This document shows positions 24,450 to 33,493 of a stretch of DNA of 52,498 nucleotides, in pieces. The stretch comes from Thermoplasmatota archaeon (lineage in GTDB: Archaea > Thermoplasmatota > Thermoplasmata > Thermoplasmatales > GCA-001856825). The position numbers and the translations under genes are program-made. The DNA lies in contig JAMCUN010000003.1 of NCBI GenBank assembly GCA_023381415.1, positions 1-52,498 on the forward strand, written 5' to 3'. Below the pieces are notes generated by a model, which saw nothing but the letters and a program-made list of their open reading frames with translations, had not been told where the DNA came from and made no database searches. Each line of letters starts with the position of its first letter. The stretch's first letter is position 1.

Positions 24450-24567
24450 CTGTACTAGCAGCAAATCATTAGATTTAACCGTTAGTTGCATCCATTCGGA
24501 GCATCCTGAAACTGTTCGCAGAACTCATCGAAACACCTGTTAAATATCCGGCTTTGATATGGGTAAA

Positions 24568-25761
24568 ATGCTGCGGGGAAGAAGCGGGGTTCTAGCAGTC
24601 GCATTTTCAACATTCATAGCATTCATGGGCATAGGGGTTGTTGATCCCTTGCTTCCGCTCATAGGTAAGGAGATGGGAGCCACGCCTTTTCAGGTTGAAT
24701 GGCTTTTCACTAGCTACATTGCCGTGATGTCCCTTTCCATGTTCATTTCAGGATACTTCTCGACTAGGTTCGGAGGGAAGAGGACACTTATTACTGGGCT
24801 ACTCGTGGTTGTCCTCTTTGCAACCCTGTCTGGGCTGTCTCCCAACATCGGCATCTTTGCGATCTTCAGGGGAGGGTGGGGACTCGGGAACGCATTTTTC
24901 ACGTCAACCGCCCTCTCTATAATAGTGGGAGTATCCTCGGGCACTTCAGGGAGGATTGAGAGAGCAATCACCATATACGAAGCTGCTCTCGGGCTTGGAA
25001 TAGCTTCGGGACCGCTCCTGGGCGGCCTGCTGGGCTCTTACAACTGGAGGTATCCATTCTTCGGCACTGCGACCCTCATGGCAATTGGGTTCATTGTGAC
25101 GCTCACACTGGTCAGGGAACCTCCGAAGGCAGAGAAGAGAAGAACGCCAATGGAAATTTTCGAGGCTCTCAGGAACAAGCCCGTATTCCTCAACGCAATA
25201 ATAGCTCTTGGGTATAACTTCGGCTTCTTCACGATCCTTGCATACACCCCGCTGACCCTATCTGGCCTGACAACGTTCCAGCTGGGGATAACTTACTTTC
25301 TCTGGGGGGTGCTAGTGGCCATATCCTCCGTCTTACTGGTTCCAAGGTTGGTGAAGAGGATGGATAGGTTCCTGATCGAGCAGATAGTCCTGTTCCTTTT
25401 CGCCCTGTTGTTCGTGCTTATGGGCCTTTACCCTTCTTATAGATTGGAGATCATAGTTATTTCAGGCGTGCTATGCGGGATATCAAATGCGTCCTTCACG
25501 TCGCTGGCAATGGAAGTCTCCCCATTTTCAAGATCCGTTTCGTCTGCCTCATACAACTTCCTGAGGTGGGCCGGAGCTGCAATAGCCCCCATCCTGGCGG
25601 GCTACATGGCTGGCGTATATGGGTTTTCATTTCCGTTCTTTGTGGTCTCCCCTGTGGTAATCGTGGCAGCCATAGGTCTGGTGGTCTATTCACCAACGCT
25701 TAGAAAAGCTATCGAGAAGAATGGCGAAGTAGTTTCGGGGTCGGCTACTGCATCCAAGTGA
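24568..25761 (+). CDS. Major facilitator superfamily transporter
   Basis: A 397-residue membrane protein with 12 predicted helices and the MFS loop 2-3 signature, here GYFSTRFGGKRTLITG at about residues 60-75. ALGLGIASGPLLGG in TM5 resembles motif C of drug-proton antiporters, so efflux is likely, though the substrate is unknown. The start at 24568 fits the TATA-like TAAATAT at 24541-24547; the ATG at 24559 is nearer that box than usual. It is monocistronic. Confidence 0.88.
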   Translation: MLRGRSGVLAVAFSTFIAFMGIGVVDPLLPLIGKEMGATPFQVEWLFTSYIAVMSLSMFISGYFSTRFGGKRTLITGLLVVVLFATLSGLSPNIGIFAIFRGGWGLGNAFFTSTALSIIVGVSSGTSGRIERAITIYEAALGLGIASGPLLGGLLGSYNWRYPFFGTATLMAIGFIVTLTLVREPPKAEKRRTPMEIFEALRNKPVFLNAIIALGYNFGFFTILAYTPLTLSGLTTFQLGITYFLWGVLVAISSVLLVPRLVKRMDRFLIEQIVLFLFALLFVLMGLYPSYRLEIIVISGVLCGISNASFTSLAMEVSPFSRSVSSASYNFLRWAGAAIAPILAGYMAGVYGFSFPFFVVSPVVIVAAIGLVVYSPTLRKAIEKNGEVVSGSATASK

Positions 25762-25900
25762 TCCTGGATACAGGATTTCCTTCAGCATAATTCCCTGTTC
25801 TTCACCACCGCTAGTAGGGGATCATGTTCAGTGTTCATTATGTCCTGTTGAGGCAAGGACCTAAGATACACTTAAATAACATGATGTATCTGAACACTGA

Positions 25901-26908
25901 ATGGGAAATGAGCAAGGCAGTTTCAGGCAGATGCTTTCGAGGAGACCGCTCATATTCACTGTCATACCTCTGAGGGACAACAAGACGGGCGACCCCGCTC
26001 ACGACGACAAGATACTCAGGAACCTCAACAACAGAAAGGATGAGCTGGCCATGTCGCTCAGTTCGGTCTCCAGGCTAAATGCTGTCAGCGTCCCGGAGCT
26101 GGTTGAGGAGAACCATGAAGGTAAGCCTAGATACAACAGCATTTACACAAGAGCCCTGGCAAGGGGGACTGCCGACCTTCTACACATAGACGCTCTCGTC
26201 AACAAGGTCGTCGCACACATAGAAACATATGAAAATTTCGTGGACTGGATAAAGGAGACTCATTCCCTTGGAATCAGCAACTTAATTTTCGTCGGTGGAA
26301 ACACAAGGCACCACAGGTATCCTGGACCAAGCGTTTCAGAGGCAAACGTAATAGCCAGGAGATTGTGGCTGGAATTTCACAAGGAAGAGATCACTATTGG
26401 AAACATATCCCTCCCTGAACGCAAGGATGAGGCGAAGCGTATGCTCTTCAAGACTCTGGCAGGTGCAGAGTTCTTCACTACGCAGCTCCTGTTCGACAGC
26501 GGGCAGGTCATCAATCTTATAAGAGAATACGGCAGGCAGTGCTCCGTGGCAGGGGTAAAACCAGCAACTATACTCTTCAGCTTCGGGCCCATAAGGAGCG
26601 TTGCAGACCTCAACCTCCTGGACTTCCTCGCTGTTGAACTGCCTGTCAATGCAAAGGACTATATTCTGGAGAACAACAGCCTCGAAGAGGCATCGAGACG
26701 TTCAATTCTCAATTCCCTGAGGGTATATGGTGAAATTGTATCTGCGATAGAAGAGAATGATATATCTGTCCCTATTGGCGTTAACGTGGAGCAGCTCACC
26801 AGGTCCAACCTCCCTTCCTCAATCGCAATGCTGGAAAATTTCGAAAGGGTGATAGACCTTCAGTCAAGTGAAGTGAAAGACTACCTGAAGAAGGTCTCAA
26901 GGGATTAG
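25901..26908 (+). CDS. Methylenetetrahydrofolate-reductase-like protein
   Basis: A 335-residue TIM-barrel protein resembling the MetF family, which reduces 5,10-methylene-tetrahydrofolate with FAD. Similar segments are ISNLIFVGGNTRHHRYPGPS near 127-146, AGAEFFTTQLLFD near 186-198 and the late ILFSFGPI. The family's usual N-terminal EFFPP start is not clear here; instead the N-terminus reads RPLIFTVIPLRD. It may act on a pterin or another cofactor-bound one-carbon unit. TTAAATAAC at 25872-25880 predicts a leaderless start. No other one-carbon gene is adjacent. Confidence 0.65.
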   Translation: MGNEQGSFRQMLSRRPLIFTVIPLRDNKTGDPAHDDKILRNLNNRKDELAMSLSSVSRLNAVSVPELVEENHEGKPRYNSIYTRALARGTADLLHIDALVNKVVAHIETYENFVDWIKETHSLGISNLIFVGGNTRHHRYPGPSVSEANVIARRLWLEFHKEEITIGNISLPERKDEAKRMLFKTLAGAEFFTTQLLFDSGQVINLIREYGRQCSVAGVKPATILFSFGPIRSVADLNLLDFLAVELPVNAKDYILENNSLEEASRRSILNSLRVYGEIVSAIEENDISVPIGVNVEQLTRSNLPSSIAMLENFERVIDLQSSEVKDYLKKVSRD

Positions 26909-26913
26909 CAGGA

Positions 26914-27243
26914 TCAGTGTGTTCTTGCCGCCTCTTCCTTGAGTATCTCATCTATCCTTGAATTCAGACCTGACTTCTCTACCTTGATCTTCAGGCTCTC
27001 TAGGTTCCCCTGCATCCTCGGATTCAGGTTGAAGCAGACCACTTTGCCAACCTTGTTGTCTGTGAGCAGTTTTAGGACCCTGCCATGACCCACCTGGTCG
27101 TCAGATTCTTTGTTGTGAGGGTTCTCATACAAGTTTCTGCTCACCACTTTGCCATCTTCAATTTTTGCTATCAGAAAACTCCGTGACCTGCCGAAGTGCT
27201 CTGATACCGTAACTCCATCGTCGGTCGGGATACCTACGATCAT
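26914..27243 (-). CDS. NifX/NifB-like Fe-Mo cofactor domain protein
   Basis: A 109-residue single-domain protein of the dinitrogenase iron-molybdenum cofactor (Nitro_FeMo-Co) family, with the typical start IVGIPTDDGVTVSEHFGRSRSF, the HGRVLKLL segment and the end of the domain near residue 90. In organisms without nitrogenase such proteins are of unclear role and may carry metal clusters. The ATG is preceded by GGTGATC. It converges with the MetF-like gene, with 5 bases between the stops. Confidence 0.85.
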   Translation of the reverse strand: MIVGIPTDDGVTVSEHFGRSRSFLIAKIEDGKVVSRNLYENPHNKESDDQVGHGRVLKLLTDNKVGKVVCFNLNPRMQGNLESLKIKVEKSGLNSRIDEILKEEAARTH

Positions 27244-27377
27244 ATTAGATCACCTGTGCATCCTGTATCCCTGATTCATAGATTATGGTTTCCAGTACCT
27301 TTACCTGATTTATGCCAGAGTAACAAGTTGTAGCACATTTACAGCTAAATAGTCCGTTCTCCTATTGAGGAAGGTAA

Positions 27378-28325
27378 ATGGATTCGATAGAGGTCAGCAA
27401 TCTCAAGGTTTCGTATGACGGTAAGAAGTACGTTGTAGACGACCTCAGCTTCAGCGTGAGGGAGGGAGAGATATTTGGATTCCTCGGTCCAAATGGGGCT
27501 GGAAAGACCACAACAATCAGGGTTCTTACCACCCTGATCAAGCCAACCCACGGGACGGTCAAGGTATTGGGGATGGACGTCGTCAAGAAGGGGATGGATA
27601 TACGTAAGAGGATTGGAGTCATACTCCAGCAACCAAGCTACGAATGGAACCTGACTGTGGAGAATAACATGCTCGTTTACGGAACCCTGTGGAACATTCC
27701 TAGAAGGGAAGTGAAGAAGAAGATTGACGAGCTTATATCAAAATTCGAACTCGAGGATATCAGGAAGACGAATGCTGCAGACATTTCAATAGGGCAGAGA
27801 AGGAGACTCCAGTTGGTGAGGGAGTTGATGCATGATGCTGAACTCCTGTTTCTCGATGAGCCCACAATCGGGCTGGACCCGATAGCAAGGAAGAACATTC
27901 TGACATATTTCAAATCACTTGCCAGGAATGGAATAACAATATTCTTCACAACTCACAACCTTGAGGAGGCCGACTTCCTATGCGACAGGGTAGGTATAAT
28001 CAATCATGGCAAGCTGTTTGCAGTGGATTCGATAGATAATCTCAAGGCCAGCTACGAGGGTGAAAGGACAATAGAAGTGATGGTCAACAGGAACCCCAGG
28101 ATACTTGCAGGAAAGTTGAAACAGAAGCTTGATCACATATCCGTGGAGGAGCCAGTAACCGACGATCGCCCGTTGAAGATCATCACAAGAAAGGTGCCTG
28201 AGACGATGGAGATAATCAACGACTTCATAAAGGAAGAGGCAAGTTCACTCCTTTGGTTGAACGTAAAACAGACTGAGCTTGAGGACGTTTTCTTCAAGGT
28301 GGTAGGGGAGAATCGCAATGAATAG
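27378..28325 (+). CDS. ABC transporter ATP-binding protein (DrrA-type)
   Basis: A 315-residue ATPase of an ABC-2 type exporter. Walker A is GPNGAGKTT near 39-47, the Q-loop is VILQQPSYEWNLTVENN, Walker B is ELLFLDEPTIGLDP and the H-loop is FFTTHNLEEAD. The signature reads ISIGQRRRLQL in place of LSGGQ, as in DrrA-like proteins. A C-terminal domain of about 90 residues follows, typical of this class. The next gene, with an 8-base overlap, is its permease. The pair should export a drug, lipid or small molecule. Confidence 0.92.
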   Translation: MDSIEVSNLKVSYDGKKYVVDDLSFSVREGEIFGFLGPNGAGKTTTIRVLTTLIKPTHGTVKVLGMDVVKKGMDIRKRIGVILQQPSYEWNLTVENNMLVYGTLWNIPRREVKKKIDELISKFELEDIRKTNAADISIGQRRRLQLVRELMHDAELLFLDEPTIGLDPIARKNILTYFKSLARNGITIFFTTHNLEEADFLCDRVGIINHGKLFAVDSIDNLKASYEGERTIEVMVNRNPRILAGKLKQKLDHISVEEPVTDDRPLKIITRKVPETMEIINDFIKEEASSLLWLNVKQTELEDVFFKVVGENRNE

Positions 28326-29088
28326 CATCATCAGGCTCACATACAGGATCATAAGATCTGCCCTGGACATCAACACAATCTCATTCCTCGTTCTGCTTCC
28401 AGTCGGCTATCTGCTGATAATGGGTCTCATGATGGGGTCCATAATACATTCATTCAGCTACAATGGAATAAACCTGTCGTACGTCTCTTTCATCGCCCCG
28501 GGTGTGGTGGCTGATCAGATATTGATGGGTGGATCTATGGCTGGATGGGTCCTCTGGTCTGACAAGAGAACTGGGATGCTTGAACAGATTTTCTCCATGC
28601 CGTTTTCAAGATTCGAATACCAGCTCAGCAATCTCCTTGCGATGATCCTGGTGACATTCGGTGGAGCCCTGATAATGATACTTGTCGCTATACCATTCAT
28701 CTCCCTTAGAATTACAGCGGTGGGATTCCTCTTCGTTTTCATCTACCTTGTTCTCGGGACACTGACATTCGGTTCAATCATGCTCGCACTCGGAGCGACT
28801 GTCAGATCCAACCAGGTCTTCAATGTGATCAGCAACGTCATGTTCTTCGTTGTGACCTTTACAAGTTCAGTTTTCTATCCCATCACCTCCCAGACTCCAC
28901 GCCCCCTTGCGATGGCCGCAAGACTGAACCCCCTGACATATGTGGTTGACGGGATCAGGAACGCATTCCTGAACGCCAGTTCCACCCTTGACATCTATTA
29001 TGTTGGAATACTCATAGTAACTTCCACCATTTTCATGGCGATCGCTTCCTATACTTACAAGCGCATAAGGCTCTCTGCTACAGTGTAA
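28318..29088 (+). CDS. ABC-2 type transporter permease
   Basis: A 256-residue membrane protein with six predicted helices, the usual size of ABC-2 permeases. The late segment ITSQTPRPLAMAARLNPLTYVVDGIR is the ABC-2 signature (NPLT/DGIR), near residues 195-220. It forms the channel for the ATPase encoded just upstream and overlapping it. Confidence 0.92.
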   Translation: MNSIIRLTYRIIRSALDINTISFLVLLPVGYLLIMGLMMGSIIHSFSYNGINLSYVSFIAPGVVADQILMGGSMAGWVLWSDKRTGMLEQIFSMPFSRFEYQLSNLLAMILVTFGGALIMILVAIPFISLRITAVGFLFVFIYLVLGTLTFGSIMLALGATVRSNQVFNVISNVMFFVVTFTSSVFYPITSQTPRPLAMAARLNPLTYVVDGIRNAFLNASSTLDIYYVGILIVTSTIFMAIASYTYKRIRLSATV

Positions 29089-29135
29089 AGCCTGCCAAGA
29101 GGAAAGGATATTATAAAGGACATCCTTGGACATCC

Positions 29136-29924
29136 ATGAGAGGACTTGAAGGCAAGGTTGCCATAGTGACAGCCGCAAGTTCGGGGATTGGAAAGGGCAT
29201 AGCAAAAGTGCTTTCCTCGGAGGGATGCATTGTCCATATCTCCTCTAGGGACAGGGCCAAACTTGAGAAGTCGGCGGAAGAGATCAGGAAAGAGACGGGG
29301 AAGCAGGTGAACGCTGTTCCATGCGACCTGACAAGGCCTGCTGACGTGACACGTATGCTTTCAGAAGTCAAGAAGAAGAGCGGGAAAGTCGACTTCCTGG
29401 TCATAAATTTTGGAGATCCGAAGGTTGCCCCTTTCCTAGAGATCACGGATGAAGACTGGGATTCTAGCATGAACATGTTCCTGAAGAGTTCTGTTACCAT
29501 GATAAGGAGCATCCTCCCTGAGATGATATCCAATGGCGATGGGAGGGTTGTATTCGTCACTTCCCTGACCACTAAGCAGGCTCTCGAGAATTTCTCTATA
29601 TCCGCCTCACTGAGGGCTGCCGTCGTCAGCCTTTCCAAAGTTCTTTCCATAGAATATGCCAAGAATGGAATTACATTCAACAGCATCTCCCAGGGGTACA
29701 TCATGACGCCAAGGCTTGAGAGTATTGCAAGGAGAAACGCGGAGAAGATGAACATCTCCCTCGATCAGGCATACGATGCAATAAGGCAGGGCATCCCGGC
29801 CAGGAGATTTGGGAAACCAGAGGAGATCGGCCATCTTGTATCTTTCCTGTGCTCAAGCGATGCGTCATACATCAATGGCGCAAACATACAGATCGATGGC
29901 GGAGTTGTAAGGTTTCCTCTATAA
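29136..29924 (+). CDS. Short-chain dehydrogenase/reductase family protein with degenerate active site
   Basis: A 262-residue Rossmann-fold protein. The NAD(P)-binding loop is TAASSGIGKGIA at residues 11-22, and the C-terminal ASYINGANIQIDGG is typical of FabG-like SDRs. After the catalytic-Ser region (VFVTSLTTK) the expected YxxxK is replaced: the aligned text is SISASLRAAVV, with neither Tyr nor Lys. This variation is known in the FabG-like SDR subgroup that lacks the full catalytic tetrad. TATTATAAA at about 29110-29118 gives a leaderless start. The reaction is unknown. Confidence 0.85.
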   Translation: MRGLEGKVAIVTAASSGIGKGIAKVLSSEGCIVHISSRDRAKLEKSAEEIRKETGKQVNAVPCDLTRPADVTRMLSEVKKKSGKVDFLVINFGDPKVAPFLEITDEDWDSSMNMFLKSSVTMIRSILPEMISNGDGRVVFVTSLTTKQALENFSISASLRAAVVSLSKVLSIEYAKNGITFNSISQGYIMTPRLESIARRNAEKMNISLDQAYDAIRQGIPARRFGKPEEIGHLVSFLCSSDASYINGANIQIDGGVVRFPL

Positions 29925-30029
29925 TACTGGAACGTCGCACTGCTTGGAATTGACTGTTGATATCTTCAGAAACGCACTTCCCTCCGCTTCATCAGATAAT
30001 ATATATTTTCGATACTACTATCTCAGGAT

Positions 30030-31400
30030 ATGATTGTCAAGAACAAGTATAGTGGCGATCAATTTATCGAACTAAAAGATACGAACCTACCTGATGCTAA
30101 AACAACTCTGAATAATGCAAAGAAGGCATTCCAGGAGATGAAGGAGCTCCCCTCCTATGAGCGGTACGAAGCACTTATGAAGGTCTCGAAGGAACTGGAA
30201 AACAGGAGGGAGGAGTTTGCAAGAATAATTGCGAACGAAGCTGGAAAGCCCATAAAATACTCCAGGGGAGAGGCTAGGAGGGCTTCAATTACCATGCTTT
30301 TCTCTGCCGAGGAGGCAAAGCGGATTTACGGGGAGACAATTCCCATGGACGTTGAGTCAAGAGGAAAGAACAGGTTTGCTTACTACAACCGGGTACCCAT
30401 CGGACCAGTTTTTTCCATTACACCATTCAACGATCCCCTGAACCTGGTTGCCCACAAGGTGGGACCCGCCCTCGCTGCCGGGAACTCCATTGTTAACAAA
30501 CCGGCTTCCCTGACGCCATATTCCGGATACAAGCTTAACGAAATCGTGAACAAGTCGGGGCTTCCGGAGAACGCAATGCAGACTGTGATCGGCCCGGGTG
30601 GAGGAGAGGTCGCAAACTTCTTCCTGAACTCTGAAGATATAAAGATGGTCACGTTCACGGGTGGAGTAGAAGCTGCAGACAAGTTGATCAAGAAGGCAGG
30701 AATAAAGAAGTATTCCATGGAGCTTGGAAGCAATTCGCCAGTCATAGTATGGAATGATGCTGACATCGACTTTGCCGCGGATGCAATAGTGGATGCTGCT
30801 ATGGAATCACAGGGACAGAACTGCATCCATTCCCAGCGGATACTGATCCACAAGGATGTCTATGGAGACCTTTCGAAGATGCTGGTAGAGAAGGTCGCGA
30901 AACTGAAGGTCGGAGATCCTCTGGACGACTCCACAGACGTCGGCCCCATGATTGCGGAGAGCGAGGCCATAAGGGTTGAAAAGGAGGTAAACAACGCTGT
31001 GAGCAGAGGAGCCGAAGTGCTCATAGGAGGAAGGAGGGATGGAAAGTTCTACCTCCCAACGCTAATAACAAAAGTGAAGCACGATCTTGGATTGTGGCAC
31101 AACGAGATATTCGGCCCTGTTTCAATTCTTGAGCCAGTCGATAATTTTGAAGATGCGATCAGGATGGCAAACGATGTCCCCTATGGCTTGCAGGCAGGTA
31201 TATACACGAAGAGCCTGGACATTGCAATGAAGGCGATCCAGAAGCTAGATTTCGGGGCTGTGCTGGTCAATGATACGTCTGATTTCAGGGTTGACGTGAT
31301 GCCCTTCGGTGGAATGAAGCTGAGCGGATTGGGCAGGGAAGGAATAAGGTTTGCGATAGAGGAGATGACGGAGATAAAGCTGGCCATATTCAGGAAGTGA
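30030..31400 (+). CDS. NAD(P)-dependent aldehyde dehydrogenase
   Basis: A 456-residue ALDH-superfamily enzyme that oxidises an aldehyde to its acid. The catalytic Cys is C264 (SQGQNCIHSQRI) and the general base is E230 (SMELGSNSP). The N134 region (TPFNDPLNLV) and the late motifs EIFGPVSIL and FGGMKLSGLGREG are intact. Related Thermoplasmatales enzymes act on glyceraldehyde or lactaldehyde; which substrate applies here cannot be told. AATATATATTTTC at about 29998-30010 predicts a leaderless start. Placed between an SDR and an HpcH-type aldolase, it may oxidise the aldolase product. Confidence 0.93.
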   Translation: MIVKNKYSGDQFIELKDTNLPDAKTTLNNAKKAFQEMKELPSYERYEALMKVSKELENRREEFARIIANEAGKPIKYSRGEARRASITMLFSAEEAKRIYGETIPMDVESRGKNRFAYYNRVPIGPVFSITPFNDPLNLVAHKVGPALAAGNSIVNKPASLTPYSGYKLNEIVNKSGLPENAMQTVIGPGGGEVANFFLNSEDIKMVTFTGGVEAADKLIKKAGIKKYSMELGSNSPVIVWNDADIDFAADAIVDAAMESQGQNCIHSQRILIHKDVYGDLSKMLVEKVAKLKVGDPLDDSTDVGPMIAESEAIRVEKEVNNAVSRGAEVLIGGRRDGKFYLPTLITKVKHDLGLWHNEIFGPVSILEPVDNFEDAIRMANDVPYGLQAGIYTKSLDIAMKAIQKLDFGAVLVNDTSDFRVDVMPFGGMKLSGLGREGIRFAIEEMTEIKLAIFRK

Positions 31401-31484
31401 ATCTTCTTCCGGAGAATGGAAGCTAGCAGAATCGGAAGAGCGGTGATTCAGGAAGGTATTAGAGTTCATGGGAGATAGGGGATT

Positions 31485-32291
31485 ATGAGTGAAGAATCCG
31501 AATTCCTGAGGAAACTCAGGGGCTCAAAATCTCTTCTAGCGCCCCTGATCAGCATCTACGACTCATCTGTCTCAGAATTGATCTCTTTCATCGGTGCGGA
31601 TTTCCTGATAGTTGACATGGAGCACTCGGCAATTGACGTTCTTGAGCTGCAGAGAATCATGATGGCAGCAAAGCCGCTGGACGTCGTTGCAAGGATCAGG
31701 GGTCTTGAGAAGAACGAGATTAAGAAGGTGCTCGATACCGGTGTGTCAGGCATCATTGTGCCTGGAATAGAGACAGTGGGGGAAACAGTGGAAGCTGTTA
31801 GCTACTCTAGGATTCCTCCGGTCGGGGTAAGGGGGGTGGGACCGGGGAGAGCATCAAAGTACGGATACGGCTTCTCATCATACATCAAGAGCGCGAATTC
31901 ACAGGTGGTTATGATACAGATAGAGACAAAGAAGGCATTTGAAGGCATTTCTGACATCCTCTCCGTACCTGGGCTTGACGGATGCTTCATTGGACCGGTG
32001 GACCTCACCACTGCGCTTGGGATAGAATTCTCCTGGAGCAACAATGAATTCGTGTCTGCCATTGACAGAATACTGGAAGAATCCAGGAAGAGGAACCTTG
32101 TAACCGGTATCTACAGCCCCCTTTCAAACAGGAACCCCAATGAAATCATTGCACGTGGCTTCAACTACATAATGTTCGGCACTGACAGGGAAGCTATCCA
32201 GCTGGAGTACGGAAGTTCGATGGAGTCCTTCAGAAACAAGGCTAAGGCTTTTGATGCAGAAATCGGTCTAAGGCGTCAATTCCGGTATTGA
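31485..32291 (+). CDS. HpcH/HpaI-family aldolase
   Basis: A 268-residue class II (metal-dependent) pyruvate-type aldolase. Typical parts are LIVDMEHSAIDVLELQRIM, GVSGIIVPGIETVGE, and the metal-binding Glu and Asp in MIQIETKKAFEG and DGCFIGPVDLTTALG. The family cleaves 2-keto-3-deoxy acids (for example 2-keto-3-deoxy-rhamnonate or 4-hydroxy-2-oxo acids) into pyruvate and an aldehyde. The adjacent aldehyde dehydrogenase could take that aldehyde. The last 50 bases overlap the convergent aminotransferase gene. Confidence 0.9.
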   Translation: MSEESEFLRKLRGSKSLLAPLISIYDSSVSELISFIGADFLIVDMEHSAIDVLELQRIMMAAKPLDVVARIRGLEKNEIKKVLDTGVSGIIVPGIETVGETVEAVSYSRIPPVGVRGVGPGRASKYGYGFSSYIKSANSQVVMIQIETKKAFEGISDILSVPGLDGCFIGPVDLTTALGIEFSWSNNEFVSAIDRILEESRKRNLVTGIYSPLSNRNPNEIIARGFNYIMFGTDREAIQLEYGSSMESFRNKAKAFDAEIGLRRQFRY

Positions 32292-33393
32292 TGGACTCAA
32301 CTGATCCTGCGAATGATATTCTAATGTGGCCTTCTCCAGAATCACCAAATGCCACTCCTGGAAGCACTGCGACCTGGTGTTTGTCCAGCAGGGCCCTGGC
32401 AAGCTCAACGGACTTCATCTTGATTCCGTAGGAAGGGAAGGCGTAGAATGCCCCTTCTATGGGGAATGTCTTCATTCCATCTACTTCTGACAATCTCTTT
32501 TCCACCAGTTCCTTCTTCTTCCTGAAATCATCCCTGAATTCCTTTATGAACTCTTCCCCATTCAGCAGCGCGAAAGCTGATGCCTTCTGAATGAATGGGG
32601 GAGAGCAGGTGAAGGTGTTCTCTATCACCCTCGCAACATTGGAAATTATTTCCTCGCTGCCTATAGTGTATCCTGCCCTCCAACCTGTCATTGAGTAGCT
32701 CTTTGAAAGGCTGAATATCGTAACCACTGTTTCCGGGCTGTCCTCTAGCGACCCTATGGAGAAATGGTCCATCCCGTACGTTATGTCCTCATACGCCTCG
32801 TCGCTTATTATCGTGATCCCTCTTGAACTGCACTCCCTGTAGAGCCTTTCCATTTCTCTCCTGCCTATGATTCTTCCAGTTGGGTTTCCAGGTGAATTGA
32901 TAAGGACTGCCGCCGTATCCTTGTCGAGAAGGGAAATGATGTTTTCGACTTTGAACGACAGGTCACTGTTGAGCCTGTAGCGCACAGGGATGAGTCCCGA
33001 TAGGAGTATGGGCTCTGTGTAGAAGTAACCGGGGTCCGGGATGAGAACCTTCGATCTGCCGCCAGCAATGGCCATCATTACGGCATATATCGACTGTTTG
33101 GATGTGATGAATATCGTGTTTTCAAAAGACGCTCCTATGCGATTCTTCCTGTTCACCTTTTCAACAATCGCCTCCCTCACCTCCTTGGTACCGTATGACG
33201 ATGTGTAGTGAGTTTCCCCGTTCAGCATGCTGTCGTATGCAACCTTCATTATTTTTTCGGGTGTTTTGTACATCGGTTCTCCTATTGCCAGGGAAGTTAT
33301 CTTCTCCCCCCGTGCAAGCTTCTGAAGCACGAGATTGACAACCTCAAGAGATGGCGAACCTTTTAGGTCCTTGATATAGACGGGATCGGGCAT
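32242..33393 (-). CDS. Class I/II pyridoxal-phosphate aminotransferase
   Basis: A 383-residue fold-type I aminotransferase of the aspartate/aromatic type. Signatures are INSPGNPTGRI, IISDEAYEDITYG and the PLP-binding lysine in FSLSKSYSMTGWRAGY. It transfers amino groups between an amino acid and 2-oxoglutarate or a similar acceptor; the specificity is not visible. A minus-strand TATA-like element (GATATTTAATC at about 33412-33422) predicts a leaderless start. The 3' end overlaps the aldolase gene tail-to-tail by 50 bases. Confidence 0.92.
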   Translation of the reverse strand: MPDPVYIKDLKGSPSLEVVNLVLQKLARGEKITSLAIGEPMYKTPEKIMKVAYDSMLNGETHYTSSYGTKEVREAIVEKVNRKNRIGASFENTIFITSKQSIYAVMMAIAGGRSKVLIPDPGYFYTEPILLSGLIPVRYRLNSDLSFKVENIISLLDKDTAAVLINSPGNPTGRIIGRREMERLYRECSSRGITIISDEAYEDITYGMDHFSIGSLEDSPETVVTIFSLSKSYSMTGWRAGYTIGSEEIISNVARVIENTFTCSPPFIQKASAFALLNGEEFIKEFRDDFRKKKELVEKRLSEVDGMKTFPIEGAFYAFPSYGIKMKSVELARALLDKHQVAVLPGVAFGDSGEGHIRISFAGSVESINTGIDALDRFLHQKP

Positions 33394-33451
33394 GGTAGAT
33401 AATTCTAAGCGGATATTTAATCAGATTCATTTCAGTAACATTCTTTCAAAA

Positions 33452-33486
33452 ATATGGTAGAAAAAATAGAAGAAAAAAAGGGAGGA
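33452..33486 (-). terminator. U-rich terminator after the first cyclase-permease cassette
   Basis: Read on the minus strand, the bases after the permease stop are T-rich in two close runs (CCCTTTTTTTCTTC and TATTTTTTC), the usual archaeal terminator pattern. It separates the cassette from the aminotransferase gene downstream. Confidence 0.5.
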
Positions 33487-33493
33487 GAGTTGT

